The translations under genes and the position numbers were made by a program. Below, piece after piece: positions 36,461 to 46,600 of a stretch of 64,000 bases of DNA. Within the stretch, counting starts at the first letter, position 1, and every line of letters starts with the position of its first letter. The notes beneath the pieces are model-generated. The model made no database searches. It saw nothing but the letters and a program-made list of their open reading frames with translations, and had not been told where the DNA came from. This DNA is from Puccinellia tenuiflora (lineage: Eukaryota; Streptophyta; Magnoliopsida; Poales; Poaceae). The DNA is taken from assembly GCA_012064385.1 (NCBI GenBank), contig QRDG01001508.1, forward strand, positions 365,431 to 429,430, written 5' to 3'.

Positions 36461-37741
36461 GTAGTCTTGCGCTTCTCGGAGGATTTCTTCTTGTTGGACC
36501 CCTCGGTGGGGTCCCCTGGCTCGTTCTTGACAAACAAGCGGCCCTCTTCAGCCTTGGCGCACTTGTCCGCCAAGTCGAAAAGCTTGACGACGGTGGTGAT
36601 GTTGTCGTGGATGCCAAGCTTCTCGTGCATCCACACATCTGTGACCCCAGCCTGGAAGGCCGAAATGACCTGTGCGTCGGTGGCGTTGGGGATCTTGTTG
36701 CGCACTTGGCTGAAGCGCTGGATGTACTTGCGGAGGGTCTCGCCGAGCTTCTGACGCACAGCGCGGAGGTCGTTGTAGGTGAGGCCGCGCTCGTACGTGC
36801 CCTTGAAGTTGGCGACGAAGCACCGGCAGAGCTCCTCCCAGGTGTTGATGGACTCGGCGGGGAGGTTGGTGAGCCATGAGGACGCGGAGTCCTTGAGGGC
36901 CATGGGGAACCAGTTCGCCATGACCTTGTCGTCGCCCCCGGCGGCCTGGATGGCCAGAGAGTAGAGCTGTAGGAACTCCAGGGGGTTGTTCTTGCTGTCG
37001 TAGCGCGGAGGGAGGCTGCGAGTGAACGCGGCCGTCGTGCCGTAGGTGACCGTGCCGTTGGCGAGGGTGGCGCAGAGGTGGCGCCCGGCGGTGGCGACGT
37101 CCTAGACGGCGCGGTTGCGGCGTTCCTGCCCGCGCTCGATGCTCACGCGTGCGTCCTCAGGGGCTCGCTGCACGATTTGGCAGTCGTGCGGCGATGACGC
37201 GTGCGATGCAGCGCGGCCGTCGCGAGGAGGAGCCCCCGTTGGAGCAGGCTGCGGTGGAACCGGTGGAGCTGGAGCGGGCGCGGGCTGACAAGGAGGCGCG
37301 GGAGGTGCGCCGTGCGCCACGTCCCCCACGAGTGCAGAAGGAACCAGGGAACGAGACGGTGCAGGTGCGGCAGCCCGAGCGGCGCCGATGAGTTCGGAGA
37401 CGCGGTTGAGCTAGGCCTCCTGAGCCGCCGGCGTGGGACGGTACTGCAGCAGCTCCTGCGCCATGAGGAGCGCAGTCGTCGGGCTGGGCGCAGGGCGGCC
37501 CAGCGAGGAGGCAGCACGGTCCCGCGATGGGTGCAGGGAGGAGGCCTCCTCTTCGCCGAGGTCGTCCTCAGCGTGGTCGATGTCGTCGTCATCCGAGTGC
37601 TCGACGCGGGGCTCGGGGTCGGCGCGGCGTGCCGGAGCGGCGCTCCCACGCGGGCGGCCGCGCGGGTTGCCAGCAGGAGGAGCGGTGGGCGGCGTTGGCC
37701 GTCCGGCGAGCGAGTCGTTCGGCGCGAGAAGGGCCGGCCAT
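36391..37741 (-). pseudogene. gag: Gypsy-C gag (broken)
   Basis: The ATG at 37741 follows the PBS by about 30 bases. After an early frameshift (about 37640-37700) the frame is acidic and proline-rich, then enters the Retrotrans_gag core (NPLEFLQLYSLAI, SASSWLTNLP, ETLRKYIQRFSQVRNKI). Two TAG codons (37411-37413 and 37102-37104) stand where glutamine is expected. The product would form the particle shell. Confidence 0.82.
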
Positions 37742-37772
37742 GGCTGCGTCGAGGTTGAAGATGCGCCTCAGC

Positions 37773-37790
37773 CCCCTACCTGGCGCGCCA
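37773..37790 (-). other. Gypsy-C primer-binding site
   Basis: On the minus strand TGGCGCGCCAGGTAGGGG follows the 5' LTR after two bases, a position and form common in grass Gypsy elements. The tRNA was not assigned. Confidence 0.7.
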
Positions 37791-37792
37791 AA

Positions 37793-38847
37793 TGTCGGAG
37801 AACTGTCCCAGGAACTGGGTGTGTCTCAAGAAGGATCGAGTAAGGGGCTGAACACGAAACCAAACAACCCTCAACGTGCCCCGGCGACGATGCTCGTCGG
37901 ACTCGCTGCGGGACAGCACTGCAGAGATGGAACACTCGGTCTTACCCAGGTTCAGGGCCCTCTTGAGGAGGTAAAACCCCTACGTCCTGCTTTTGTGTAT
38001 TGCACTGCTTGGAGAGTTCACAGTACAAGGAGAGCTTGTCGAGCTCGAGGTGGCTAACAATGGCTACTTGCTAGTCTTCAGATCTAGGGTTTTTGGGCTC
38101 AGGAATCTTGGAACCCTTTGCTTGAGCATGCTCCCCCTCCTTTTATAGGCGTCTCGGACCTCTTCCGCCCAAACATTTGGGCGGGAAGGGTTACCACACG
38201 GCGACGAAGGAGGAGGCGCGGTGCACCATAAAGGTGAGGTCCACCAGAAAGGTGAAGGCCCTGGACGCGGTCCAGGGCAGGGACGGCGTCACCAAAGCTA
38301 GAAAAGGCCACCGTCCAACGGGTGGCGAGCTGGCGCTGCGGAGGCGGAACGGGTCCCACGGTGACGCTGCCCTTGGAGCGTAGCTGCAGACGGTTCCCTT
38401 ATCACCAAAGAGGCAGTACTCGTTGTTCGCTTTGCTTGGTGCTGCTTTGTTGACTCCTTTATACATGGGAACGACAACTGCGGCGTCGTCGTCATCGCGC
38501 GCAAGCGCGCGCGTCACTCTGCACATGGCGCATAGCCCATGTGCGCTCTGCCGCGGATGCATGGATGGCTTCGTGAGGAAGGAGCCTCGGCGAGGCGAAA
38601 AACCTAGCCGAGCCCTTCAGCTTGGTCCTTAGCAGAATTGCGGGCGGTGTCGGAGACACCTTGCAGAGCTGCGATCCCTCGCCAAGGGAGAGAATTCTCA
38701 GCGAGGAGGAAAAAACCTTCCGCGAGGGGAATATCCTCGCGAGGCTCGCCAGGCTTGGAGAGCCTGGTCCTTAACGAAAATCATCCAGAGAATCTTGTGG
38801 GCCCTGGCAGGCCGGCCCGTGGTACCCTGGTTTCCACTTTGCCGACA
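37793..38847 (-). repeat. Gypsy-C 5' LTR
   Basis: 1055 bp with TG...CA ends, the same length as 26037-27091. It should drive gag-pol from the TATA box at 38141-38147. Confidence 0.95.
38141..38147 (-). promoter_or_regulatory. Gypsy-C 5' LTR TATA box
   Basis: CCTATAAAAGG on the minus strand, conserved in both LTRs. Confidence 0.55.
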
Positions 38848-40226
38848 CTTCTACTCGCGGCTGAGATTCCCTTTGCTGGGTAATTAAAGCCAGTTGCTCC
38901 TTCACATCATACATCTGGCGTTCTAATGCAGTAAACCTCTCTGCCTCCCTTTTCTTACTTCTGCAATGTTTTCTATAAGTTGCAGCGTCCTCCGGAAACC
39001 CTTCAAGAAAACCAACCACGCCTCCTCTGCCTCGACATCGTCCCCAGTGTTCTTTATTCCCGAGGGCAAGTGAAAGCTCGTCGTCCTCTCTATCGGGAAC
39101 ATATTTTCCCTATCGGACTAGTTCTATTGCGTCAACTAGTTTTTTGGCGACTCTTGTAATTCTTTTCTTCCATTTTCCCTGTGCAACAATCAGCCCTGTG
39201 TCTGGGTCCAAGACTGCCCCATGCGCGAACAACCAGAACTTGGACCTGTCGGGCCAGCCATCTGTCTGTGGAGTGATCCCTTTTTTACGCAGCTCGTTTT
39301 CATAGGCTTCCCACTTAGGCAAGGCAGTCTTGTAGCCACCTGAGCCCAAACGATGGTGATATTTCTTCTTCTGAGCATTCAACTTATTTTGGGTCGATCG
39401 GGCCACAGCGACGGCCGATTTCCTATATGCCGCAAATTCAGGCCAGTCATCTTTTAGCTTCTCTAGAGGTCCGGTGAAATTTGGAGGTTCTTTCGCATAT
39501 TTTCTCCACAATCCATTCTTCCAGTTCTTGAATTGCTGGGCCATCTTGCTAAGAGTCCATTCCTTGACTTTATCCTGCCTCTTCTGTGGGAGATCTGCCG
39601 GTAGGGTGAAAGAATCCAATATCGAGGTCCAAAGGGTATCTTTAATTCTTTCCTCAAGATATTTTGCGCCAATGTTGGCTTTCTTTGGCTTATTCCATTC
39701 TGCAACGGTGATCGGGATGGCGTCCCTAACAAGAACGCCGCATTGAGCTACATATTTAGTGTAGATTCCTTCGGGTTTCTCCGGTTTGCCTTTTACACTA
39801 ACTTCGTCGATCGACAACTTTGCACCATCCGGCAGCTTTACCCCTTGGTTCGGGCCTCGTTTAGGGATTGACGATCCAGAGGGCTAAAAGAAAAATGTTT
39901 CGTTAATAAGTGCAATATAAATCAATTAATGCATCTAGCTAGTAATCAACAAGACTAATATATACCTTGCCGGAGTTTTCTAACGGCACTTCTTCGTCGT
40001 CGTTGTCGTCTCTGAAATTTTCTAACTCAACTCCCTCACCGGAGTCATTCAAACATTTCGCGCTGAAATCTTCGTCGTCTTCTTCGCCGGAATCTCCTCC
40101 ATCAGAATTGGGTCCTGCAGCCCTATCATATATAATTGCTTGCATCCGGTCTTCATTCTCCTCGTCTCGGATGAACGGGGCGTCGTCTCGGGTGATGGGG
40201 GCGTCGTCCTCCATAGCTCAATGTCA

Positions 40227-40825
40227 CTGCAAATTTTTTATTCATAGCAAACAACTTTAAATTTCATTGCAACTAAAAATTACATTGCTTTGATAAATTT
40301 TCAAACTTTGCTAAATTTACTTATACACTAATGAAATAATTTTCAAACTTTGCTACTAAAATTTTCTAACTTAGCAATATTTCAAACTTAGCAATATTTC
40401 TAACTTAGCAATATTTCAAACTTAGCAATGTTTCAAACTTTACTATGTTATCTAAATGACTTAGCAATATTTCTAACAAAATTGCTACACTAATAATAAA
40501 CTAAAATAATTTTCATACTTTGGTAAATTTTCTAACTTTGGTAAATTTGCTAAACAACTTTAATATTCTTATACACAATAATATTGCATCTAAAAATAAC
40601 ATTGCTTTGATACATTTCTTATACAAAAAATATTGAAACTAAAAATAACATTGCTTTTATCTTATACAATAATTTTCTAACTTAGCTGAATTTGCTACAT
40701 TTCAAATTTTCTAACTTTGCAAAAATATAACCTTGCTTTGCTAACTACATTTTCAAATTTGCTAAATTTTCTATCTTTGCTAAGTTTGCTAAGTTTTCAA
40801 ATTTGCTACATTTTCAAAAACTTAC
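40227..40825 (-). other. AT-rich first intron of the TNPA-like gene with iterated motif
   Basis: It is bounded by GTAAGT (40820-40825) and TTTGCAG (ending 40227). The words AACTTAGCAATATTTC and AACTTTGCTAAATTT recur many times. I see no coding content. Confidence 0.6.
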
Positions 40826-41251
40826 CGGAGGATGGCGCGCGGGTGGACGCCGAGGCGCGGTGGTGGAGGCCGGCGCCGGAGCAGCGCGGGAGGTGACGAT
40901 GGCGCGCGGGTGGAGGCCGAGGCGCGGGAGGCCGGCGCCGGAGCAGCGCAGTGGTGGAGGGGTGGCCGGAGCAGGGGCGCGCGCCGGAGCAGGGCGGCGG
41001 AGGGCGCGGCAGCAGGGGCACGGAGGGCGCGGGGCGCGGAGGGCGACGGGGGAGGCCGGAGTCCACCGGAGCAGGGGCAGGTGACGGTGGGGGGCACGAC
41101 GGTGGGGCACGCGACGGCGAGGGCTTCGCCGGAGTCGTCGATCGAGGAGGCGCGGCCGGGATCACCGAAGCAGGGGCAGGTGGCGGAGCGCGGGGGAGTC
41201 GAATTTGGGGAATCAATCGTCGATCCCCTGCACTTAACTGCAGCCAACAGG

Positions 41252-41410
41252 TCTTTAGCACCGGTTGCGCTGTACAACCGGTACTAAAGGGTCTTTAGTA
41301 CCGGTTGTACAGAACAACCGGTGCTAAAGGTCTGTTTTCGGCCGCGGCAAAATTTCGTGCGCGAAGCCCACCCCTTTAGTACCGGTTGTATTTAACAACC
41401 GGTACTAATG
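41252..41410. repeat. Internal cluster of three CACTA subterminal-type palindromes
   Basis: Three foldbacks, CTTTAG(T/C)ACCGGTTG...CAACCGGT(A/G)CTAA, at about 41252-41289, 41292-41330 and 41373-41410, have the same motif as the element ends. They lie directly upstream of the GC-rich leader of the TNPA-like gene. Confidence 0.9.
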
Positions 41411-41567
41411 GGCTTTTGATTTTTTTTTTCCTCTAGTTTCTTTTTTATCTCCTATTTTTTCTTTCTTATATTTTCTGTTTATTTTTTCTTTATTATGTTT
41501 TCTGTTTATTTTTTCTTTCTTATGTTTTTTGGTTATGTTTTCTCTCTTATTTTTTCTATCTATTTTT

Positions 41568-41900
41568 TGAGATTATAGGTGAATTCATTTAATTACAAAA
41601 TTTGGAATTCGAACTCCATTAATTCACTAATTAAATTTATAAATTCAATATCTTTTCATTTGTTTATCAGAAAAATGCAATTAAAATATCAAATTGTTGT
41701 TAAAAATGTAATCTATCTATTTATGACAAATTCATTTTTTTTAAATTATAGGTGAATTCATTTAATTACAAAATTTGGAATTTGAACTCCATTAAGTCAT
41801 TAATTAAACTTATAAATTCAATATCTTTTCATCTGTTTAACAGAAAAATGCAATTAAAATATCAAATTGTTGACAAAAATGTAATCTATCTATTTATATA
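41568..41900. repeat. AT-rich direct duplication, about 165-bp unit
   Basis: The order ATTATAGGTGAATTCATTTA, ACAAAATTTGGAATT, AATATCTTTTCAT, AAAAATGCAATTAAAATATC, ATGTAATCTATCTATTTAT occurs at about 41568-41729 and again at about 41750-41900. No coding content. Confidence 0.85.
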
Positions 41901-42103
41901 ATTTATATATATTCATTGAAGTCCGAAGGAGGTGGGCCGTCCCCCTCGTACCTGGCGAGACCCAATATTTTGCATACATATGCATGAATATCACACACAT
42001 CTCCGGAAGTTGATAGTTTAGGTCGCAAGTTTTCAAAAGCAAGTAGTAACCTAAACTACGATCACAGACAAGAGAACTGCAATGGCGATCACAGACTCTG
42101 AAA

Positions 42104-42487
42104 CTAACTTCGACCGGTTCCTGAGCCGCGGGGTGCTGAGCCGCCGGCGCTGCGCATCCAAAGAGAAGGAACCCTCACAGGGTCATAACTCACGTGAGAA
42201 GGAACCCTCTGAAGAAACGACCACCTACTGTCATACTGCCTATCCAATAGATACATGTAGCGATGGACGTGCTCATCCTCCTCCCTGATACGACGACGTA
42301 CCTCCTCCTCGGGGGCCGGCTCCCTCTGCACCGAGCGTGGCCCATGCGACTGCCACCACAGAAGATCCGGGTCGACGACGTCACCCGGATTCCTCACCAA
42401 GCTGCGCGTCCCGGAAGGTAGCACCTCCCAGTGCCAGCCCGGTGGAGCCCAGTCCCGCACATCGCCCCTCTGGTCCAACATGGACAT
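42104..42487 (-). CDS. Small unclassified ORF of the CACTA element
   Basis: The ATG at 42487 gives 127 residues starting MSMLDQRGDVRDW, with WHWEVLPSG, NPGDVVDPDLLWWQSHGP and a charged EEEVRRRIREEDEHVHRYMY segment that could form a helix. The composition and motif-like blocks look like a real protein, and I believe related ORFs recur in grass CACTA elements, but no function is known to me. A TATATATA box lies on the same strand about 100 bp upstream (42590-42597). A TTAG just before an earlier GTG codon could be a splice acceptor, so an upstream exon is possible. Confidence 0.55.
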   Translation of the reverse strand: MSMLDQRGDVRDWAPPGWHWEVLPSGTRSLVRNPGDVVDPDLLWWQSHGPRSVQREPAPEEEVRRRIREEDEHVHRYMYLLDRQYDSRWSFLQRVPSHVSYDPVRVPSLWMRSAGGSAPRGSGTGRS

Positions 42488-42589
42488 CGTCGCCGAGAAC
42501 ACCTAAGTCAAAATTTGGTTACAATGGAAGAGTGATGAGGTTGCATATATGAGTTTATATGTGATATGGCAATGGCGGCCAAGCCTACA

Positions 42590-42597
42590 TATATATA
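42590..42597 (-). promoter_or_regulatory. TATA box facing the small ORF
   Basis: TATATATA on the minus strand, about 100 bp before the ATG at 42487 and at the edge of the 51-bp repeat array. Confidence 0.5.
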
Positions 42598-42637
42598 GTG
42601 AGAAATTACGGGAAGACGAAGGCGGGAAGCGGTGGAA

Positions 42638-43125
42638 GAAGCACACGGATCGTGTGTTTCCTTCGAGCACTTGTGGGCCGTTGGATCGGAAGCACACGGA
42701 TCGTGTGTTTCCTTCAAGCGCTTGTTAGCCGTTGGATCAGAAGCACACGGATCGTGTGTTTCTTTAGAGCGCTTGTGAGCCGTTGGATCAGAAGCACACG
42801 GATCGTGTGTTTCCTTCGAGTGCTTGTGGGCTGTTGGATCAGGGCCTTTAGTACCGGTTCGTGCTACCAACCGGGACTAAAGAAGCACACGGATCGTGTG
42901 TTTCTTTCAAGCGCTTGTGAGCTGTTGGATCAGGGGTGTGTTTCTTTAGAGCGCGCTTGTGAGCCGTTGGATCAGAAGCACACGGATCATGTGTTTCCTT
43001 CGAGCGCTTGTGAGCTGTTGGATCAGGGCCTTTAGTACCGGTTCGTGTTACCAACCGGGACTAAAGAAGCACACGGATTGTGTGTTTCTTTCAAGCGCTT
43101 GTGAGCCGTTGGATTAGGGGTGTGT
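42638..43125. repeat. Tandem array of seven 51-bp repeats between two outward-facing TATA boxes
   Basis: Units start at 42638, 42689, 42740, 42791, 42882, 42975 and 43066, with one partial unit near 42931. Each begins GAAGCACACGGATCGTGTG, containing the palindrome CACACG-GAT-CGTGTG, and ends GAGCCGTTGGATCA with small variations. The first four have an exact 51-bp period. Two units are separated by a palindrome of the CACTA subterminal type (42845-42881 and 43028-43065). The repeats are probable protein-binding sites; the open frames they create are repeat artefacts. Confidence 0.93.
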
Positions 43126-43128
43126 TCC

Positions 43129-43136
43129 TATAAATA
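43129..43136 (+). promoter_or_regulatory. TATA box facing the hairpin cluster
   Basis: TATAAATA, a consensus plant TATA box, stands immediately after the repeat array and about 55 bp before the first foldback. Transcription would start near 43160. Confidence 0.6.
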
Positions 43137-43191
43137 GCGACATCCCTTCAGCGAAACGGCACACAACGAGCGTCTAACTTTGCCACCGAAC

Positions 43192-43267
43192 CCAATGGTT
43201 GGATTTAGCCTACCCGCTGGCATGTTCCCTAACACAAGCCCTCGGGTAGGTTGAATCCAACCACTGG
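43192..43267 (+). ncRNA. microRNA-like hairpin 1
   Basis: Arms 43192-43216 and 43243-43267 pair over 25 positions: 22 Watson-Crick, two G-U and one mismatch, around a 26-base loop. Arm length and pairing resemble a plant microRNA precursor. The same foldback could also form in a minus-strand transcript. Confidence 0.5.
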
Positions 43268-43340
43268 ATTAGGGTGACACAATGATGAATTGCCGAGGAG
43301 GTGGGAGTGGTGGTGGTGGAAGTGGTAGCCATACACCTCG

Positions 43341-43447
43341 GTCGGATCCAAGCAGCTGCAAGGTGCTCTGATGATCTACAACATTCCCAACACTTTTTGG
43401 GACGGTCGTTAGATCATCAGAGCAGTCTTGCGGCTGCTTGGATCGAA
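43341..43447 (+). ncRNA. microRNA-like hairpin 2
   Basis: The 5' arm (GATCCAAGCAGCTGCAAGG then TGCTCTGATGATCTA) and 3' arm (TAGATCATCAGAGCA then CTTGCGGCTGCTTGGATC) form a nearly continuous stem of about 50 bp with few bulges and a short loop around 43390-43397. Confidence 0.5.
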
Positions 43448-43551
43448 GGTCGATTTGCTGCTCACGACGACGCGAGACGGATGCGTAAGCTTCCGGATGG
43501 GCAAAAGCAGTGTTGGATCAGCCACATGACCCTATATGCAAATCATTCGGA

Positions 43552-43625
43552 TTCCCGTCATACAGCCCAACGGTGCATTTGATATGCAGGCACTCACGAG
43601 CCACCGTTGGGCTGTATGACGGGGA
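43552..43625 (+). ncRNA. microRNA-like hairpin 3
   Basis: CCCGTCATACAGCCCAACGG at 43554 pairs with the complementary arm at 43602-43623. The 22 bp are perfect and extend to 24 with one G-U pair; the loop is 26 bases. Weaker pairing continues outward. Confidence 0.5.
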
Positions 43626-43686
43626 AACCGTGTGCATTTGATAAAAGGTTTAATACATTAATTATTACACATCACCAACAACATCC

Positions 43687-46600
43687 CTATCTAGTGTTCA
43701 CTTGTTTCTTCGTGTGTGTCCCTTTCTTCTGATTGCGCCGTAGCCATGGACAATCTTCATCATTTAACACGATGCTTGGGTCAGTTTTCACTTTGAAGGG
43801 CGGAATTTCATTAAACTTATTGTAATCTTCTGACATGTCTGTCTTGTCCTCCACTCCCACGATGTTTCTTTTCCCTAAAAGAACTATGTGGCGCTTTGGC
43901 TGATCGCATGATGTATCGGCTCGCTTATCTTTTCTTTTTTTCGGTCTGGAAGACATGTCCTTCACATAGAAAACCTGAGCCACATCATTGGCTAGGACGA
44001 ATGGCTCGGTGTGGTACCCAAGATTGCTGAGATCCACTATAGTCATTCCGTACCGCCGGTCCATCTCTACCCCGCCTGCCAGGTTGACCCATTTGCACTG
44101 AAACAAAGGGATCTTAAAAGAAGGTCCATAGTCAAGTTCCCATATCTGCTGTATGCAACCATAATATGTGTCCTTTGTCCCATCGTCGTTTGTTGCATCA
44201 AAGCGGACACCACTGTTTTGGTTAGTGCTCTTTTTGTCTTGGGTTTCCGTGTAAAATGTATTCCCATTTATCTCGTACCCTTGGAAAGTCAATATAGTCG
44301 AAGATGGTGACTTGGCCAACAAGTATAGCTCATCTCCAACAGTGGTGTTATTAATGAGATGTGTACGCAACCAACTGCCAAAAGTTTCCACGTGCTTTCC
44401 TTTAATCCAGAAGTTAGTCTGCTCCGGGTATTCGGAGCCTAAAATATCCATGTGTTTCACGATATACGGAGCCACCAAACTGGAATTTTGTAGAACTGTG
44501 TAGTGTGCTTGAGTGAAAGAATGCCCGTCCATACTTCTTGTTGCTTTCTTTCTTAGCGTGCCTTTTCCACACAGTCTCCCCTCATGGCGCGATTGAGGAA
44601 CACCGATAGGCTTAAGATCAGGAATAAAGTCAACACAAAACTCAATGACCTCCTCTGTTCCATAGCCCTTGGACATGCTTCCTTCTGGCCTAGCACGGTT
44701 ATGAACATATTTCTTTAAGACTCCCATGAACCTCTCAAAGGGTAACATGTTTTGTAGAAATACAGGACCGAGAATGGAAATCTCTTCGACTAGGTGAACT
44801 ATGAGGTGCGTCATAATATTGAAGAAGGACGGTGGAAACACCAACTCGAAGCTGACAAGACATTGGACCACATCCTTCTGTAAACTTGGTAGAGTTGCTG
44901 GATCGATTACCTTCTGAGAAATTGCATTGAGGAATGCACATAGCTTCATAATGGGTACTCGAACGTTTTCCGGTAGAAGCCCCCTCAATGCAACCGGAAG
45001 TAATTGTGTCATAATCATGTGGCAGTCATGAGACTTCAGGTTTTGGAACTTTTTCTCTGCCATGTTTATTATTCCCTTTATATTCGACGAGTAGCCATAA
45101 GGGACCTTGATACTGCTCAGGACTTGAAAAAAGATCTCCTTCTCTTCTTTGGTAAGAGCGTAGCTGGCAGTACCTTGATACTTCTCTGGATTCTGGTTGT
45201 CTCTTTCGTGCGTACGTTGCTGGTCCTGCCGTGCATCTGTTGTATCTTTCGTCTTCCCATACACGCCTAAGAAGTTTAGCAGGTTCACACAAAGATTTTT
45301 CGTCACGTGCATCACGTCGATTGCAGAGCGAACCTCTAGGATTTTCCAATAAGGTAAATCCCAAAATATAGATTTCTTTTTCAACAAGGGTACGTGCTTG
45401 TTTGCATCTTTCGAAACAGATAGACTGCCAGTACCCTTTCCAAAGATTACTTCTAAATCCTTGACCATGCCATATATAACATCACCATCAGGGCGTGTAG
45501 GCTTTGTCCGGTTATCTGCCTCACCTTTGAAATGCTTGCCTTTGTGTTTCTTACGTGATGCCTGTTTGGAAGAAGTCGACGATGCCCCAGATACACAATC
45601 TTGTTACCTAAATATATACTGTCAGTCTTATCTAAACAGTGCATGCATGCATTGTATCCCTTGTTCGACTGTCCTGAAATGTTACTAAGAGCAGGCCAAT
45701 CATTGATGGTTACAAACAGCAACGCTCGTAGGCCAAATTCCTCCTGTTTGTACTCATCCCACACACGTACGCCTTCGTCAGACCACAACTGTAAAAGTTC
45801 ATCAACTAATGGCCTTAGATACACATCAATGTCGTTGCCGGGTTGCTTCGGGCCTTGGATAAGCACTGGCATCATAATATACTTTTGTTTCATGCACAAC
45901 CAAGGAGGAAGGTTATAGATACATAGAGTCACGGGCCAGGTGCTATGACTGCTGCTCTGCTCCCCAAACGGATTCAAGCCATCTGTACTTAGACCAAATC
46001 TTAAGTTCCTTGCGTCAGCTGCAAAATGCCCAAACGCACTGTCGATGTTTCTCCACTGAGACCCATCAGCGGGGTGTCTCAGCATCTCGTCTTCCTTACG
46101 GTCTTCTTTGTGCCATCGCAACAACTTGGCATGCTCTTTGTTTCGGAACAAACGTTTCAACCGTGGTAGTATAGGAGCATACCACATCACCTTCGCGGGA
46201 ACCCTCTTCCTGGGGCTATGCTCGCCCTCAACATCACCTGGGTCATCTCGCCCGATCTTATACCGCAATGCACCGGATATCGGGCATGCATTCAAGTTCT
46301 CATACTTCTCACCGCGGTAGAGGATGCAGTCATTGATGCATGCATGTATCTTCTCCACCTCTAATCCAAGAGGGCAGACAATCTTCTTTGCTTCGTATGT
46401 ATTGTGGGGCAATTCATTATTCCTTGGAAGACTCTTCTTAAATATTTGTAGCAACTCTTCAAATGCCTTGTCAGATATTCCATTCTTTGCCTTCCATTGC
46501 AGCAATTCCAGGGTGGTACCCAGCTTTTTCTGGCCATCTTCATAATATGGGTACAACAATTTTTTGTGATCCTCTAACATGCGCTCCAACTTCAACCACT

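Larger units (their letters stand above)
26037..38847 (-). mobile_element. Gypsy-C LTR retrotransposon with an antisense ORF, inserted in the CACTA TNPA-like gene
   Basis: Both 1055-bp LTRs are complete (26037-27091 and 37793-38847) and begin and end TGTCGG...GCCGACA. The target duplication is CTTCT (26032-26036 and 38848-38852). Gag and pol run on the minus strand, and a second gene occupies the plus strand between pol and the 3' LTR. I counted about 18 differences between the LTRs by eye (just under 2%), mostly transitions, so it is the youngest layer of the nest. Several inactivating changes are listed under the coding entries. The layout with an antisense gypsy-type ORF is known from some grass Gypsy families. 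Confidence 0.95.
23739..41240 (-). pseudogene. CACTA TNPA-like (Transposase_24/Ptta type) gene with C-terminal Ulp1 cysteine protease; interrupted by Gypsy-C
   Basis: Exons readable from the minus strand with consistent GT/AG sites: a GC-rich leader (about 41240-40826), 40226-39966 (ATG at 40214, acidic N-terminus), a large exon from 39883 to 24799 split by Gypsy-C, then 24701-24522, 24426-24316, 24220-24151, 24058-23954 and 23864-23739. The large exon matches plant En/Spm proteins (WNKPKKANIGAKYLEERIKD region, coiled coil, proline-rich segment). The last exons form a C48/Ulp1 fold with His (FHYILFII), Asp (VWDSL), Gln (QPQGTQL) and Cys (CGYYVCEYIHM) in order. The TNPA part should bind the subterminal repeats; the protease may remove SUMO. 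Breaks: TAG at 39110-39112, a stop near 25407, a frameshift near 25360, and Gypsy-C inserted within codons. Confidence 0.85.

Noticed and set aside
40806..41298. Pro/Arg-rich or Gly/Arg-rich frames on both strands
   Set aside because: This is the GC-rich leader exon of the TNPA-like gene; a GTAAGT donor follows at 40820-40825 and the coding start is at 40214.
42508..43054. Open frames with repeated DPTAHKRSKETHDPCAS-like peptides
   Set aside because: They are translations of the 51-bp tandem array (51 is a multiple of three, so frames stay open). Both strands give such frames.
42638..43125. Repeat array resembling a CRISPR
   Set aside because: The units are contiguous at a 51-bp period with no unique spacers, and the context is a plant transposon.
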